A stretch of DNA of 64,000 nucleotides, from contig OZ244783.1 of assembly GCA_965219635.1 (NCBI GenBank), positions 3,100,001 to 3,164,000 of the forward strand, given 5' to 3'. The first letter of the stretch is position 1. Every line of letters begins with the position of its first letter. Origin of the DNA: JAPOXR01 sp965219635. GTDB lineage: Bacteria; Pseudomonadota; Alphaproteobacteria; Rhodobacterales; Rhodobacteraceae. The position numbers were made by a program, and so were the translations under genes. The notes beneath the pieces were generated by a model. The model had not been told where the DNA came from, did not search any database, and saw only the letters and a program-made list of their open reading frames with translations. This document shows positions 17,992 through 27,181 of the stretch, piece by piece.

Positions 17992-19016
17992 CCATCAGAG
18001 AAGTGGTCAAGTCCTTTGGGGAGGTTCAGGTTGTTCATGGCATCAACCTCGACATCGCCGATGGCGAGTTCGTCGTGTTCGTCGGTCCTTCCGGTTGCGG
18101 CAAGTCGACACTGCTTCGGCTTATCGCCGGCCTTGAGGAGATTTCGGGCGGCAGCATTTCGATCGGCGCGCGCGAGGTCAACGAAGTGGCGCCATCGAAA
18201 CGCGGTGTCGCAATGGTCTTCCAGACTTATGCTCTCTATCCGCACATGAATGTCTACAGGAACATGGCGTTCGGCCTCAGACAGGCGGGAACACCAAAGG
18301 ACGAGATTGACCGGCGAGTGCGCAATGCAGCAGAAATACTGCACATTTCCGAGTATCTGGAACGGACCCCCCGGGCACTGTCAGGCGGACAGCGCCAACG
18401 GGTAGCGATAGGCCGGGCCATCGTCAGGGAACCGGAGGTATTCCTGTTCGATGAACCGCTTTCCAATCTCGACGCGGCACTCCGGGTTCAAACCAGGCTG
18501 GAGATTGCGCGGCTGCATGGGCGGCTGTCTACAACGATGATCTACGTGACGCATGACCAGGTCGAAGCAATGACACTGGCTGACAAGATCGTAGTCCTGC
18601 GCGACGGCAGGATCGAACAGACCGGCTCGCCCATCGATCTCTATGAACGCCCGGGGAATACCTTTGTTGCACAGTTCATTGGCAGTCCGAAGATGAACTT
18701 CTTTGCCCCTTCTCAACTAACCGGAAGCGCCCCCGATGCGCTGCGTTCGATGAGCGATGCAGAAAGGATTGTTGGCATCCGTCCCGAGCATTTGCGTCAA
18801 TGCGAAATCGGGAGTGGCCTGATCAGCGCCCGGCTGGAACTGGTCGAACAACTGGGCGAGTATTCGCTTGTGCACATGATCGGCGACAACGGTCTGGAGT
18901 TCATCACAAAGATGGAGCATCCCCCGAGCGTCAACAAGGGCGACACTCTGGAGTTCACGGCCCGGGACGAGTTGGTGCACCTGTTCGACCGGAAGTCCGG
19001 AGCACGGGCGGCATGA
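17979..19016 (+). CDS. smoK: Polyol ABC transporter ATP-binding protein
   Basis: 345-residue MalK/UgpC-type ATPase. Walker A GPSGCGKST is at about 36-44, the signature is LSGGQRQRVAIGRA, Walker B VFLFDEPLSNLDA, and a C-terminal TOBE-like regulatory part follows (VGIRPEHL). The ATG at 17979 lies inside the last codons of the dehydrogenase gene, so the two are translated together. It completes the polyol importer (receptor, two permeases, ATPase). Confidence 0.87.
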   Translation: MASVTIREVVKSFGEVQVVHGINLDIADGEFVVFVGPSGCGKSTLLRLIAGLEEISGGSISIGAREVNEVAPSKRGVAMVFQTYALYPHMNVYRNMAFGLRQAGTPKDEIDRRVRNAAEILHISEYLERTPRALSGGQRQRVAIGRAIVREPEVFLFDEPLSNLDAALRVQTRLEIARLHGRLSTTMIYVTHDQVEAMTLADKIVVLRDGRIEQTGSPIDLYERPGNTFVAQFIGSPKMNFFAPSQLTGSAPDALRSMSDAERIVGIRPEHLRQCEIGSGLISARLELVEQLGEYSLVHMIGDNGLEFITKMEHPPSVNKGDTLEFTARDELVHLFDRKSGARAA

Positions 19017-19267
19017 AGGCCTTGCAACGGGTTAGGCCGGGAAGAAACCGGAACTCGGATAACTCGGATACACTAATTTGCTGACGGTGCCGGTCTCCTG
19101 TATGATCCTTGACACTGGGCTGGTCCGACCGGCGTTCCGCCGGCGAACCAAACCTGCAACCTGGCAAGGGCCGCCCTGCCGGATTGCAGTTGCGGCGGAA
19201 ACGCCCGGCACCTGATCAGGGACCCGCAGGCGGCACTTCGGCAGCAACCCGCAGCGGAGGATTGGAC

Positions 19268-20278
19268 ATGGACGATTCCGCACTGGGAACACGGGACAAG
19301 CGCGGAAACTGGCGTCCCAACCGGCCGAACCAGTATGCACCGGTTTTCATCTGGCCACCCAAACCCCGCGAGATCCTGAAGTTTGTGTTGGGGTACCCGG
19401 GCTACTTCCTTCCCTGGAATCTGCTGTTCGCTTTCATTGTGCTCGGCATATGGATCTACCTCACTCCAGACATGGAGACTATGAAGACCCTTTCAGCCGA
19501 CTGGATATTGTTCATCCTGATCCGCAATTCGGCGCTCACCGCGCTTTGGTACGGCGCTTTCCACTTCATCCTTTATGTGAAGCGAACCCAGGGCCGGAGC
19601 TTCAAGTATGACGGCAAATGGCCGGACGAGAAAAAGAACGACACCTTCGTGTTCAACAGTCAACTGGCCGACAACCTTTTCTGGACTTTCGCCTTCGGCA
19701 CGCCCATCTGGACCGGCTTCGAGGTCACTGCGCTCTGGCTATATGCGAATGAGCTCGTTCCCTATGTCGATCCGCGCGAAAACCCCGTCTGGTTCATTTT
19801 GCTCTGGATGCTGATCCCGCTTTACAGGGAATTGCACTTCTACCTTATTCACCGCCTGATTCACTGGCCACCGCTCTACCGGACGGTTCACAAGGTCCAC
19901 CACTACAACAATAATCCAACCCCTTGGTCAGCCATTGCCATGCACCCCGTCGAGCAGTTCCTCTACTTTTCGGGGGTTGTGATCTACTGGGTAATTCCGG
20001 CCCATCCCATCCATTCGATCTTTCACCTTGCCCATTGCATGCTGGCATCCGCACCCGGCCATGTCGGTTTTGACAAGGTGGTTGCGGCGGATGACAAGTT
20101 GATCGACATGCCTGGCTACCACCACTACCTTCATCACAAGTTCTTCGAGTGCAATTATGCTGACGGGGTCGTCCCGTTCGACCGGTGGTTCGGCACGTTT
20201 CATGACGGCACCAGGGAATCCGAGCAACGGCTGATGGAGCGGCTGAAACGGCGGAACGCGGGAAGCGCCAGCGGGTAG
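19268..20278 (+). CDS. Sterol desaturase / fatty acid hydroxylase family membrane protein
   Basis: 336 residues with four or more membrane helices. The histidine clusters binding the di-iron centre are all present: HFYLIH followed by RLIHW, HKVHH, and HHYLHH, in the order and spacing typical of the family. It would act as a membrane di-iron oxygenase on a lipid or hopanoid/carotenoid-like substrate; no more can be said. GGAGGA is 8-10 bases before the ATG. It stands alone, 250 bases after the polyol operon. A C-terminal basic tail ends the protein. Confidence 0.82.
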   Translation: MDDSALGTRDKRGNWRPNRPNQYAPVFIWPPKPREILKFVLGYPGYFLPWNLLFAFIVLGIWIYLTPDMETMKTLSADWILFILIRNSALTALWYGAFHFILYVKRTQGRSFKYDGKWPDEKKNDTFVFNSQLADNLFWTFAFGTPIWTGFEVTALWLYANELVPYVDPRENPVWFILLWMLIPLYRELHFYLIHRLIHWPPLYRTVHKVHHYNNNPTPWSAIAMHPVEQFLYFSGVVIYWVIPAHPIHSIFHLAHCMLASAPGHVGFDKVVAADDKLIDMPGYHHYLHHKFFECNYADGVVPFDRWFGTFHDGTRESEQRLMERLKRRNAGSASG

Positions 20279-20620
20279 CACCAGATCGCCCAATTCCATC
20301 CCGGCTCATGTGAAGTTCCTACCGTCTGCCCTTGAATCCCGAAGGTCACGATGCATTGCCGATCAAGCCAGACTCCGGCCGTGTACGGATTGATCCTGCT
20401 GTCCTTGCCTACCTTTGGTCCTGGGCAGATTCACGTGCTCCCTCATCCAGTTCGATTGGCCAATGACCAGCGGTCATTCCGGCCTGGCCATGGTCGGGCC
20501 TGTTGAACTGTAACGAACCCGCTCCAACTATTGCGTATTTGAGACACGTGTAAGTTGTTTCCTTGCGAACAAGGTGCAGATAATGTAACTATCCTGTATC
20601 TGTAATGCAGGATAACTGAG
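20279..20620. other. Intergenic region upstream of the HipA fusion
   Basis: About 340 bases with no gene I can support, in particular no small HTH antitoxin of the HipB type, which normally precedes hipA. The only structured element is the inverted repeat at 20590-20614. Confidence 0.4.
20590..20614 (+). promoter_or_regulatory. Inverted repeat over the hipA-like gene's ribosome site
   Basis: TATCCTG (20590-20596) and CAGGATA (20608-20614) form a perfect 7-bp inverted repeat with an 11-base spacer, ending 6 bases before the ATG at 20621. The right arm contains the only Shine-Dalgarno-like AGGA. E. coli HipB operators are TATCC(N8)GGATA; the arms agree, the spacer is longer. It may be a DNA operator or an RNA stem masking the ribosome site. 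Confidence 0.5.
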
Positions 20621-22459
20621 ATGCCTTTGCACCTTGTTGGCGAAACAACCGGCAAGGCCCGAGCGCACTACCAGGCGAAAGCGGGCAAGTGGGTTCACTT
20701 GATGCGCGGGATCTACCTGGATGACGGCGACGACATTGACCAGGCCGTCCATCGGCATGCCATTCGTATCGCCCGCTATCTTTATCCGCGCACGTATCTG
20801 GCCGCTGCCAGCGCCGTCCTGTTGGGTCCGACCGCTGACGGCCGGTTGTTCCTGAGCGGGCGACGGAACCAGCGCACTCGCCTGCGGTCCCTGGAAATCA
20901 TCCAGAACCAGGCGCCGGAACATCCCTCGGTTGTAGACGCCATCGTAGATGACGGCATGGGCGAATTCGGCATTGCAGTATCGTCAATGCGCCAGCGTTT
21001 CCTCGAAGCCTTCCGTATGCGCAGCGAACACGCTGCATCGATGGATGACAGCATGCGCCAATCGATCGCGGAAAGGCTTGTGGACGAATTTGGCGATGCC
21101 GGGGCTGCGGCGCATCCGCTATGGGCACTGGCCAGGAAAAACCAATGGTATCGAGAAGGCAAGTTGGCTGAACGTTACCTCCTGCGCTGCCCGATTGCAG
21201 CGCCGCTGCGCAATGAAGCGGCCCTGGACCTCATCGTCGCATGGCATGGTCTACCAGTGGGCAATCTCATGCATGACGGCCTTGAATGGAGTTGGCGATC
21301 AACCAGCTGGGATGGCCCGCCAGTGGTCCGGCAGCCGGCGCCCGGCAAACTACCTCCTTTCATCCGCTCGCTTCTGCCAGAGGGATGGCTGGAACGGGTC
21401 CTCGACAATCGTGACGAGAGGGCAGCACTGCGCACCGGCAAGCGTTACTTGTCAAACATCACGATATTGGAGAGTCAAAGTGAACTGCTTGTTCCACCAG
21501 CTGACATTCTGACGGCGCAACTTGCCAGCTTCACGCAGAACGGCAGCTTCTTCGGCCGCTACGAAGGTCCAGGACGAGGCGATACCCAGCAGGAATTCGA
21601 GCACAATCTCGCGCAACTGTATGCACACGCACAGATGCCGAGGATCCCGGGGATCCAGGTCAAGGCGCCAATGCATCTCGATTGCAAGGGTGCGCTGATA
21701 CCGGCCACCACCTTACCGTTCACCCATATCCTCAAGCCTGCAGTGACGGGAGTCTTCGAAGCGTTGCCAGTCATCGAATGGCAAGCGCTTGGGTTGGCCG
21801 CCGCCGCCGGTTTCGAAGTTCCGCAATTTGCCCTGGTAGCGATGCCGGATGGCATGCCCCCGGCGTTGCTCGTCGAGCGCTTCGACATTCGTACAATTCC
21901 AAACGACCAGCGGTTCAAGGCAATGGAGGATTTCGCTTCCGTCTTGGGCATGCCCCCCGAGGACAAATATGACAGCACCATCGAACGGGTCATGAAAGCG
22001 ATACGTCCACTTTCTACCGAACCCTGCACCGACATTCTGAAAGTGCTGAAACGCGCCCTCTTTGCCTGGTTGATCGCCGATGGCGACATGCATCTCAAGA
22101 ATTTGGCACTTCTCAAGATCGCCGAGCCAGGCGCCCGGCAATTCGGGTCGGTACGCCTGGCGCCGCTCTATGATGCAGTAACCACACGGGTCTTTCCGGG
22201 TCTCAAAACAGACCGAATGGCCCTGAAACTGAACGGCAAGGATGACAGGTTGCGGCGGGCAGACTTCCGAATTGTTGCCGGCAACGCGGGCATATTGGCT
22301 GCGGATGCCGAGGCAGCGTTCGATGAAGTGGCTTCAGGGATCCATGTCGGCCTTGAGCGCATGAACCTGCCCGGCATCGTGTTGGGTCACCCGCCTGTTG
22401 CCGAGGCGGCAGAACGGATGCGCTCCATTGTCAGCAAACAACTTGATGGATTTGCCTGA
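20621..22459 (+). CDS. HipA family kinase fused to an AbiEi-like N-terminal domain
   Basis: 612 residues, well over the ~440 of HipA. Residues about 1-190 resemble AbiEi-type antitoxin/regulator domains: RGIYLDD near 29, TYLAAASAVLLGP near 58, then a beta-rich part. A HipA N-subdomain follows (about 195-290) and a kinase-like domain (about 330-600) with IQVK at 345-348, THILKP at 368-373, LVERFD at 417-422, ADGDMHLKNL at 486-495 (catalytic Asp likely 489) and PLYDAV at 515-520. HipA kinases phosphorylate tRNA synthetases or related targets and cause dormancy. No separate HipB is encoded nearby, so the N-terminal part may carry the regulatory role. The fusion is uncommon but I cannot say unique. 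Confidence 0.75.
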   Translation: MPLHLVGETTGKARAHYQAKAGKWVHLMRGIYLDDGDDIDQAVHRHAIRIARYLYPRTYLAAASAVLLGPTADGRLFLSGRRNQRTRLRSLEIIQNQAPEHPSVVDAIVDDGMGEFGIAVSSMRQRFLEAFRMRSEHAASMDDSMRQSIAERLVDEFGDAGAAAHPLWALARKNQWYREGKLAERYLLRCPIAAPLRNEAALDLIVAWHGLPVGNLMHDGLEWSWRSTSWDGPPVVRQPAPGKLPPFIRSLLPEGWLERVLDNRDERAALRTGKRYLSNITILESQSELLVPPADILTAQLASFTQNGSFFGRYEGPGRGDTQQEFEHNLAQLYAHAQMPRIPGIQVKAPMHLDCKGALIPATTLPFTHILKPAVTGVFEALPVIEWQALGLAAAAGFEVPQFALVAMPDGMPPALLVERFDIRTIPNDQRFKAMEDFASVLGMPPEDKYDSTIERVMKAIRPLSTEPCTDILKVLKRALFAWLIADGDMHLKNLALLKIAEPGARQFGSVRLAPLYDAVTTRVFPGLKTDRMALKLNGKDDRLRRADFRIVAGNAGILAADAEAAFDEVASGIHVGLERMNLPGIVLGHPPVAEAAERMRSIVSKQLDGFA

Positions 22460-22566
22460 ATTGCCGGCATTCCGATGCCCATTGTGGATTTGATCGCATA
22501 TAGTTTCTGTCCAATGCCGGCCTGGATTGGCAGCATCTGCCGTCCGCACATCGATATTGCAACAAC

Positions 22567-24264
22567 ATGAAACGGGAATTCGACTACATCATCGTCGGAG
22601 CAGGTTCTGCTGGATGCGTCCTTGCCAACCGCCTGTCTGCGGATTCCTCGGTAGAGGTTTGCCTGATCGAGGCGGGTTCAAGGGCCGGTTCCATTCTCAT
22701 TTCCATGCCGGCAGCGCTCACGATGCCGATCGAGCGCAGCAAGTACAACTGGAAGTACTCCAGCGGACCCGAACCTTGCCTCAATGGCCGCCACATAGGC
22801 CAGGCGCGCGGCCGGGGACTGGGCGGCAGTTCGGCAATCAACGGCATGGTCTTCGTCCGGGGGCATCCGAAGGACTTTGATGGTTGGGCAGATTTCGGCA
22901 TCAACGGATGGTCGTTTCTGGACTGCCTGCCCTATTTCAAGCGCCTTGAAACCTGCCATGGGAGCGCCAATTCCATGCGCGGCACGGAAGGTCCTGTCAG
23001 CGTCATTGAAAGCGCAGCAGGACACGCATTCCATGAACAGTTCATTGAAGCCGGAGCACAGTGGGGACTCAAGCAGGCGCAAGATTACAACGCTGGTGGA
23101 ATGGCTGGCACCCACATCACACAGGCAACCATCGACGAAGGCGTCCGCTGCAGCGCTGCCCATGCCTATCTGCGGCCGGTTAGACACCGCAATAACCTCA
23201 CGATACTCACGCACCACTTTGTTCATCGGGTGCTGTTCAGGCAGGGACGGGCGGCCGGGGTGCATTGCTCCTCGCTTTTCGGTGATTCAGACCTCCGTGC
23301 CTCCAGGGAGGTTATTCTATCCACCGGTACGATCGCCTCGCCGCAGTTGCTGATGCTGTCGGGGGTCGGCCCTGCCGATCATCTCCGCAGGCACGGCATA
23401 GATGTGGTCGCCGAACTACCCGGAGTCGGGCAAAATCTCCAGGATCACGTCGTCGCTCCTCTGCGCTATTCCTGCAATCAGCCCGTGTCTCTCAAGAACC
23501 GTCTGAGGCCGCTCGGCCGCGCCAGGATCGGGCTCGAATGGCTCCTGCTCAAGCGCGGACTTGGCACTTCGAACTTCTTCGAGGTCGGCGCTTTCTTCGG
23601 CAGCGGAACCGGGGAGCGGTATGTCAATCTCCAGCACGAGTTCCTGCCGCTGCTTGCCGACTTCAGGGACGGGAAAGTGGTTCTGGGAGACGGCTTCCAG
23701 TATTTCGTCAGTCAAATGCGGCCGCACAGCCGCGGGACGATAACGCTCAATTCACCTGATCCCCGCGCACATCCCCGGATCATCTTCAACTATCTCGCAG
23801 ACCAGCAGGACATCAGGGAGATGATTGCCGGTATCCGGCTTACCCGCGAAATGGCTGCCCAGAGGGCATGGGACCGTTTTCGCGGCAGATCGTTGGACCC
23901 TGAACTGGACAATGCGGCAGACAGCGGCATCCTGAGCTGGCTCAAGGCGAACGCAAATACCGAGCACCATCCGGTTGGAACCTGCAGAATGGGAACCGAT
24001 CCGCTGGCCGTCACTGATGGAACCGGCCTGGTCCATGGCACAACTTCGCTGAGGGTCGTTGATGGGTCTATTCTCCCAAGGGTGCCAACCGCCAACATCC
24101 AGGCACCGATCATGATGGTAGCAGAACGCATTTCCGACGCGATCGTGAGACAAGGGCAATTCGGACGAAAGGACGCGGCCTCGCTGCACCCGTCAACGGC
24201 GGAGAACCGGGACAGCCAGGGATCACCCGGGACACGGAATGTACAGGACGGGATCGAGAGGTAG
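22567..24264 (+). CDS. GMC family FAD-dependent oxidoreductase (choline dehydrogenase-like)
   Basis: 565 residues. The N-terminal dinucleotide fold DYIIVGAGSAGCVLANRLS and the GMC signatures (RGRGLGGSSAINGMVFVRGH and later STGTIASPQLLMLSGVGP) are complete; the C-terminal active-site part contains EHHPVGTCRMG and the histidine-containing end NIQAPIMMVAERISD. It oxidises an alcohol, perhaps choline, glycol or an aromatic alcohol, using FAD. No betaine aldehyde dehydrogenase is adjacent, so a BetA role is not supported by context. It lies 107 bases after the HipA fusion. Confidence 0.87.
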   Translation: MKREFDYIIVGAGSAGCVLANRLSADSSVEVCLIEAGSRAGSILISMPAALTMPIERSKYNWKYSSGPEPCLNGRHIGQARGRGLGGSSAINGMVFVRGHPKDFDGWADFGINGWSFLDCLPYFKRLETCHGSANSMRGTEGPVSVIESAAGHAFHEQFIEAGAQWGLKQAQDYNAGGMAGTHITQATIDEGVRCSAAHAYLRPVRHRNNLTILTHHFVHRVLFRQGRAAGVHCSSLFGDSDLRASREVILSTGTIASPQLLMLSGVGPADHLRRHGIDVVAELPGVGQNLQDHVVAPLRYSCNQPVSLKNRLRPLGRARIGLEWLLLKRGLGTSNFFEVGAFFGSGTGERYVNLQHEFLPLLADFRDGKVVLGDGFQYFVSQMRPHSRGTITLNSPDPRAHPRIIFNYLADQQDIREMIAGIRLTREMAAQRAWDRFRGRSLDPELDNAADSGILSWLKANANTEHHPVGTCRMGTDPLAVTDGTGLVHGTTSLRVVDGSILPRVPTANIQAPIMMVAERISDAIVRQGQFGRKDAASLHPSTAENRDSQGSPGTRNVQDGIER

Positions 24265-24325
24265 CGAGCGCAATTGACAGGAGCGCCGGTCAACCCGGTC
24301 CGGGTCTCCAGTTTGCTCCGGACAA

Positions 24326-24958
24326 TCAGCCGGCAACGCGCAGGGTAAGGTTCAATCGGCCACCGGCCGCAAGTGTGGGCGAACTGCCAAACTTGATCCG
24401 GTCTATCCCGTGATGGAGCAATCTCGCTGCCCCGCCCATCACGACAACATCTCCTGAGCGAAGCCAGACAGACTCTGTCTTGCCGCCCCGTGTTTCATTG
24501 CCAATCCGGAACAGGGCGTCGTCGCCAAGGGAAATCGACACTACGGGCCATGACAGATCGGCCTCATCCGCATCCCTGTGCATGCCCATGCGCGCGTTCT
24601 CGGAATAGTAGTTGATCAGGCAGGAATCCGGCTCTCTCGAACAGTCGGCTGCCCGGCGCCAGACCTCCATCACAGAAGCAGGAATCTGCGGCCATGGCCG
24701 GCCGGAGGGATGCGCCCGCTGATAACGGTAGCCAGCACGATCGCTGATCCATCCCAGTGCCCCGGCAGAGGTCATGCGAACAGACATTTCCTTGCCGGAA
24801 GGCGTGACAGGCCGGAACAAGGGAGCGTCACGCGCGACTGACCTGGCGTCCTCAATGATGCGCTGCTGCTCGGCCCCGGTCAAGAAACCGGCAAGGATCC
24901 TGAACCCGCGAATGATCCGTTCGGCAGATGCAGATTCCAATTCCCCGCCAGTCGTCAT
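24326..24958 (-). CDS. alkB: Alpha-ketoglutarate-dependent DNA dealkylase AlkB
   Basis: 210 residues. AlkB reverses methyl lesions such as 1-methyladenine and 3-methylcytosine with Fe(II) and 2-oxoglutarate. The iron ligands fit the E. coli spacing: His127 and Asp129 in MGMHRDAD and a His near 183 in LLHHGI; the 2-oxoglutarate arginines are near 201 and 207 in GGRLNLTLR. Convergent with the GMC oxidoreductase; no ada gene nearby. The family substrate-lid region (GYRYQRAHPSGRPWP) is also recognisable. Confidence 0.9.
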   Translation of the reverse strand: MTTGGELESASAERIIRGFRILAGFLTGAEQQRIIEDARSVARDAPLFRPVTPSGKEMSVRMTSAGALGWISDRAGYRYQRAHPSGRPWPQIPASVMEVWRRAADCSREPDSCLINYYSENARMGMHRDADEADLSWPVVSISLGDDALFRIGNETRGGKTESVWLRSGDVVVMGGAARLLHHGIDRIKFGSSPTLAAGGRLNLTLRVAG

Positions 24959-24982
24959 GCAGCCGCCCCGGCATTCATCGGC

Positions 24983-25065
24983 AGTGTATCATTTGGGTAA
25001 GCCTGGTACAGCAGATTGCGTTGCTGCGATGAACTTACGCGGCAAAGGAAGTGTATCATTTGGGT
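24983..25065 (+). repeat. Pair of 16-bp direct repeats upstream of dnaK
   Basis: AGTGTATCATTTGGGT occurs exactly at 24983-24998 and 25050-25065, 67 bp apart, followed each time by a similar GCCTG. The second copy ends 10 bases before the -35 of the putative heat-shock promoter. Function unknown; could be a regulator site or a remnant of a small duplication. Confidence 0.65.
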
Positions 25066-25075
25066 GTGCCTGTTT

Positions 25076-25104
25076 CTTGATGGATTTATGACACGCACCT
25101 ATAT
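25076..25104 (+). promoter_or_regulatory. RpoH (sigma-32) type promoter of dnaK
   Basis: CTTG at 25076-25079, an 18-base spacer, then CCTATAT at 25098-25104. This fits the alphaproteobacterial RpoH pattern CTTG-N17/18-CYTATNT. Transcription would start near 25111, giving an untranslated leader of about 95 bases before the dnaK ATG at 25207. Confidence 0.65.
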
Positions 25105-25206
25105 GCTCCTTCGTGATGGTTACCGCCATCTCAACAATCATTCAATTTGCGGCTGGGCCGCGAGTGGGCAGAACCGCGAAGTCTGCCAAAGAAAAGGAAG
25201 AACGCC

Positions 25207-27138
25207 ATGAGCAAGGTTATCGGAATCGACCTCGGCACAACCAACTCCTGCGTCGCCATCATGGACGGCGCGCAGTCGAGGGTCGTGGAAAACTCCGAAG
25301 GAGCAAGGACAACTCCCTCGATCGTTGCCTTTACGGACAACGAGCAACTCGTAGGACAGCCTGCCAAGCGGCAGGCGGTCACGAACGCCAGCAATACGAT
25401 TTTCGCCGTCAAGCGGCTCATCGGACGGCGGGTTGATGATGCCGATCTTGAGAAAGACAAGCAGAACCTCCCCTACGAAGTCGTTGATGGCGGCAACGGC
25501 GACGCATGGGTGAGGGTCAAAGGTGAGAATTACTCGCCGTCGCAGATTTCCGCAGCCATCCTCCAGAAGATGAAGGAAACCGCAGAGAGCTACCTCGGTG
25601 AATCGGTTTCCCAGGCGGTCATCACTGTTCCGGCCTACTTCAACGACGCGCAGCGGCAAGCGACAAAAGACGCCGGCAAGATTGCCGGGCTGGAAGTGCT
25701 TCGCATCATCAACGAGCCAACTGCTGCTGCGCTTGCCTATGGTCTCGACAAGAAGGAAACCAAGACGATCGCAGTCTACGACCTGGGCGGCGGAACATTC
25801 GACATTACCATCCTGGAAATCGATGAGGGACTGTTCGAGGTCAAGGCCACAAACGGGGACACCTTCCTCGGCGGCGAAGACTTCGACATGACAATCGTCC
25901 GCCACCTGGCCGACCAGTTCAGGAAGGAGCATGGGGTCGACCTGACCAAGGACAAGATGGCGCTTCAAAGGCTCAAGGAAGCCTCCGAAAAGGCCAAGAT
26001 CGAACTGTCTTCCAGCCAAGAAACCGAAATCAACCAGCCCTTCATCTCGATGGACCCCAATGGCGGGCAACCGCTTCACCTGGTCATGAAACTGACGCGG
26101 GCCAAACTGGAGAGCCTCGTCGGCAGCCTGATCAAGAAGTCGCTGAAGCCATGCGCAGCCGCCCTTAAGGATGCTGGCCTTTCCAAGTCGGACATCGACG
26201 AGGTGGTCCTGGTCGGCGGCATGACCCGCATGCCGAAGGTGGTTGAAGAGGTGTCTGCGTTCTTCGGCAAGGAGCCGCACAAGGGCGTCAACCCGGACGA
26301 GGTTGTTGCAATGGGTGCAGCAATCCAGGCCGGCGTGCTCCGCGGCGATGTCAAGGATGTGGTTCTGCTGGATGTCACACCGCTGTCGCTTGGCATCGAA
26401 ACCCTGGGCGGCGTGTTCACCCGGCTTATTGAGCGCAATACGACAATCCCGACCAAGAAATCCCAGATCTTCTCGACGGCCGATGACAACCAGAGAGCGG
26501 TTACCATCAGGGTCTTCCAGGGCGAACGGGAAATGGCCGAGCACAACAAGCTTCTCGGCCAGTTCAATCTTGAAGATATTCCTCCAGCCCCGCGCGGCAT
26601 GCCACAGATCGAAGTCTCGTTCGACATCGATGCCAACGGCATCGTCTCGGTAACCGCAAGGGACAAGGGCACCGGCAAGGAGCAGAAAATCACGATCCAG
26701 GCCTCCGGTGGACTGAGCGACGATGAAATCGACAAGATGGTCAGGGACGCCGAGGCAAATGCCGAAGCCGACAAGGAGCGCAAACTGCTGATCGAAACCA
26801 AGAACCATGCCGAGTCGCTGATCCACTCGACCAAGCGGGATATTGAGGAGCATGGGGACAAGGTTGATCCGGCGACAATCGAAGCGATCGAACTGGCCTC
26901 TAAGGCGCTGGAGGAACAGCTTGCATCCGACGATGTCGAGAAAATCAAGGGCGGAGTCCAGAACCTCACGGATGCCGCCATGAAGCTCGGCCAGGCAATC
27001 TACGAAGCCGAGGCGCAGCAACCTGATGCCGGAGATGGAGCAGCCGAAACCGACGCCGGTACAGGTCAGCAAGATGATGATGTCGTCGATGCCTACTTCG
27101 AGGATGTTGAAGAAGGCAAGGAAGACAAGAAGGACTGA
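25207..27138 (+). CDS. dnaK: Molecular chaperone DnaK (Hsp70)
   Basis: 643 residues, full length. MSKVIGIDLGTTNSCVAIMD opens the ATPase domain; the phosphate-binding YDLGGGTFDITIL and the linker-proximal DVVLLDVTPLSLGIETLGGV are present, then the substrate domain and an acidic C-terminal tail with a glutamine/aspartate-rich end. It folds nascent and stressed proteins with DnaJ and GrpE, both encoded in this window. The gene is transcribed from an RpoH-type promoter and followed 43 bases later by dnaJ. A long antisense open frame across it is a composition artefact. Confidence 0.98.
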   Translation: MSKVIGIDLGTTNSCVAIMDGAQSRVVENSEGARTTPSIVAFTDNEQLVGQPAKRQAVTNASNTIFAVKRLIGRRVDDADLEKDKQNLPYEVVDGGNGDAWVRVKGENYSPSQISAAILQKMKETAESYLGESVSQAVITVPAYFNDAQRQATKDAGKIAGLEVLRIINEPTAAALAYGLDKKETKTIAVYDLGGGTFDITILEIDEGLFEVKATNGDTFLGGEDFDMTIVRHLADQFRKEHGVDLTKDKMALQRLKEASEKAKIELSSSQETEINQPFISMDPNGGQPLHLVMKLTRAKLESLVGSLIKKSLKPCAAALKDAGLSKSDIDEVVLVGGMTRMPKVVEEVSAFFGKEPHKGVNPDEVVAMGAAIQAGVLRGDVKDVVLLDVTPLSLGIETLGGVFTRLIERNTTIPTKKSQIFSTADDNQRAVTIRVFQGEREMAEHNKLLGQFNLEDIPPAPRGMPQIEVSFDIDANGIVSVTARDKGTGKEQKITIQASGGLSDDEIDKMVRDAEANAEADKERKLLIETKNHAESLIHSTKRDIEEHGDKVDPATIEAIELASKALEEQLASDDVEKIKGGVQNLTDAAMKLGQAIYEAEAQQPDAGDGAAETDAGTGQQDDDVVDAYFEDVEEGKEDKKD

Positions 27139-27181
27139 CGATCCGGATCGGGTGCAGAAGTTCCATCCCCGCGAGTGCTGA

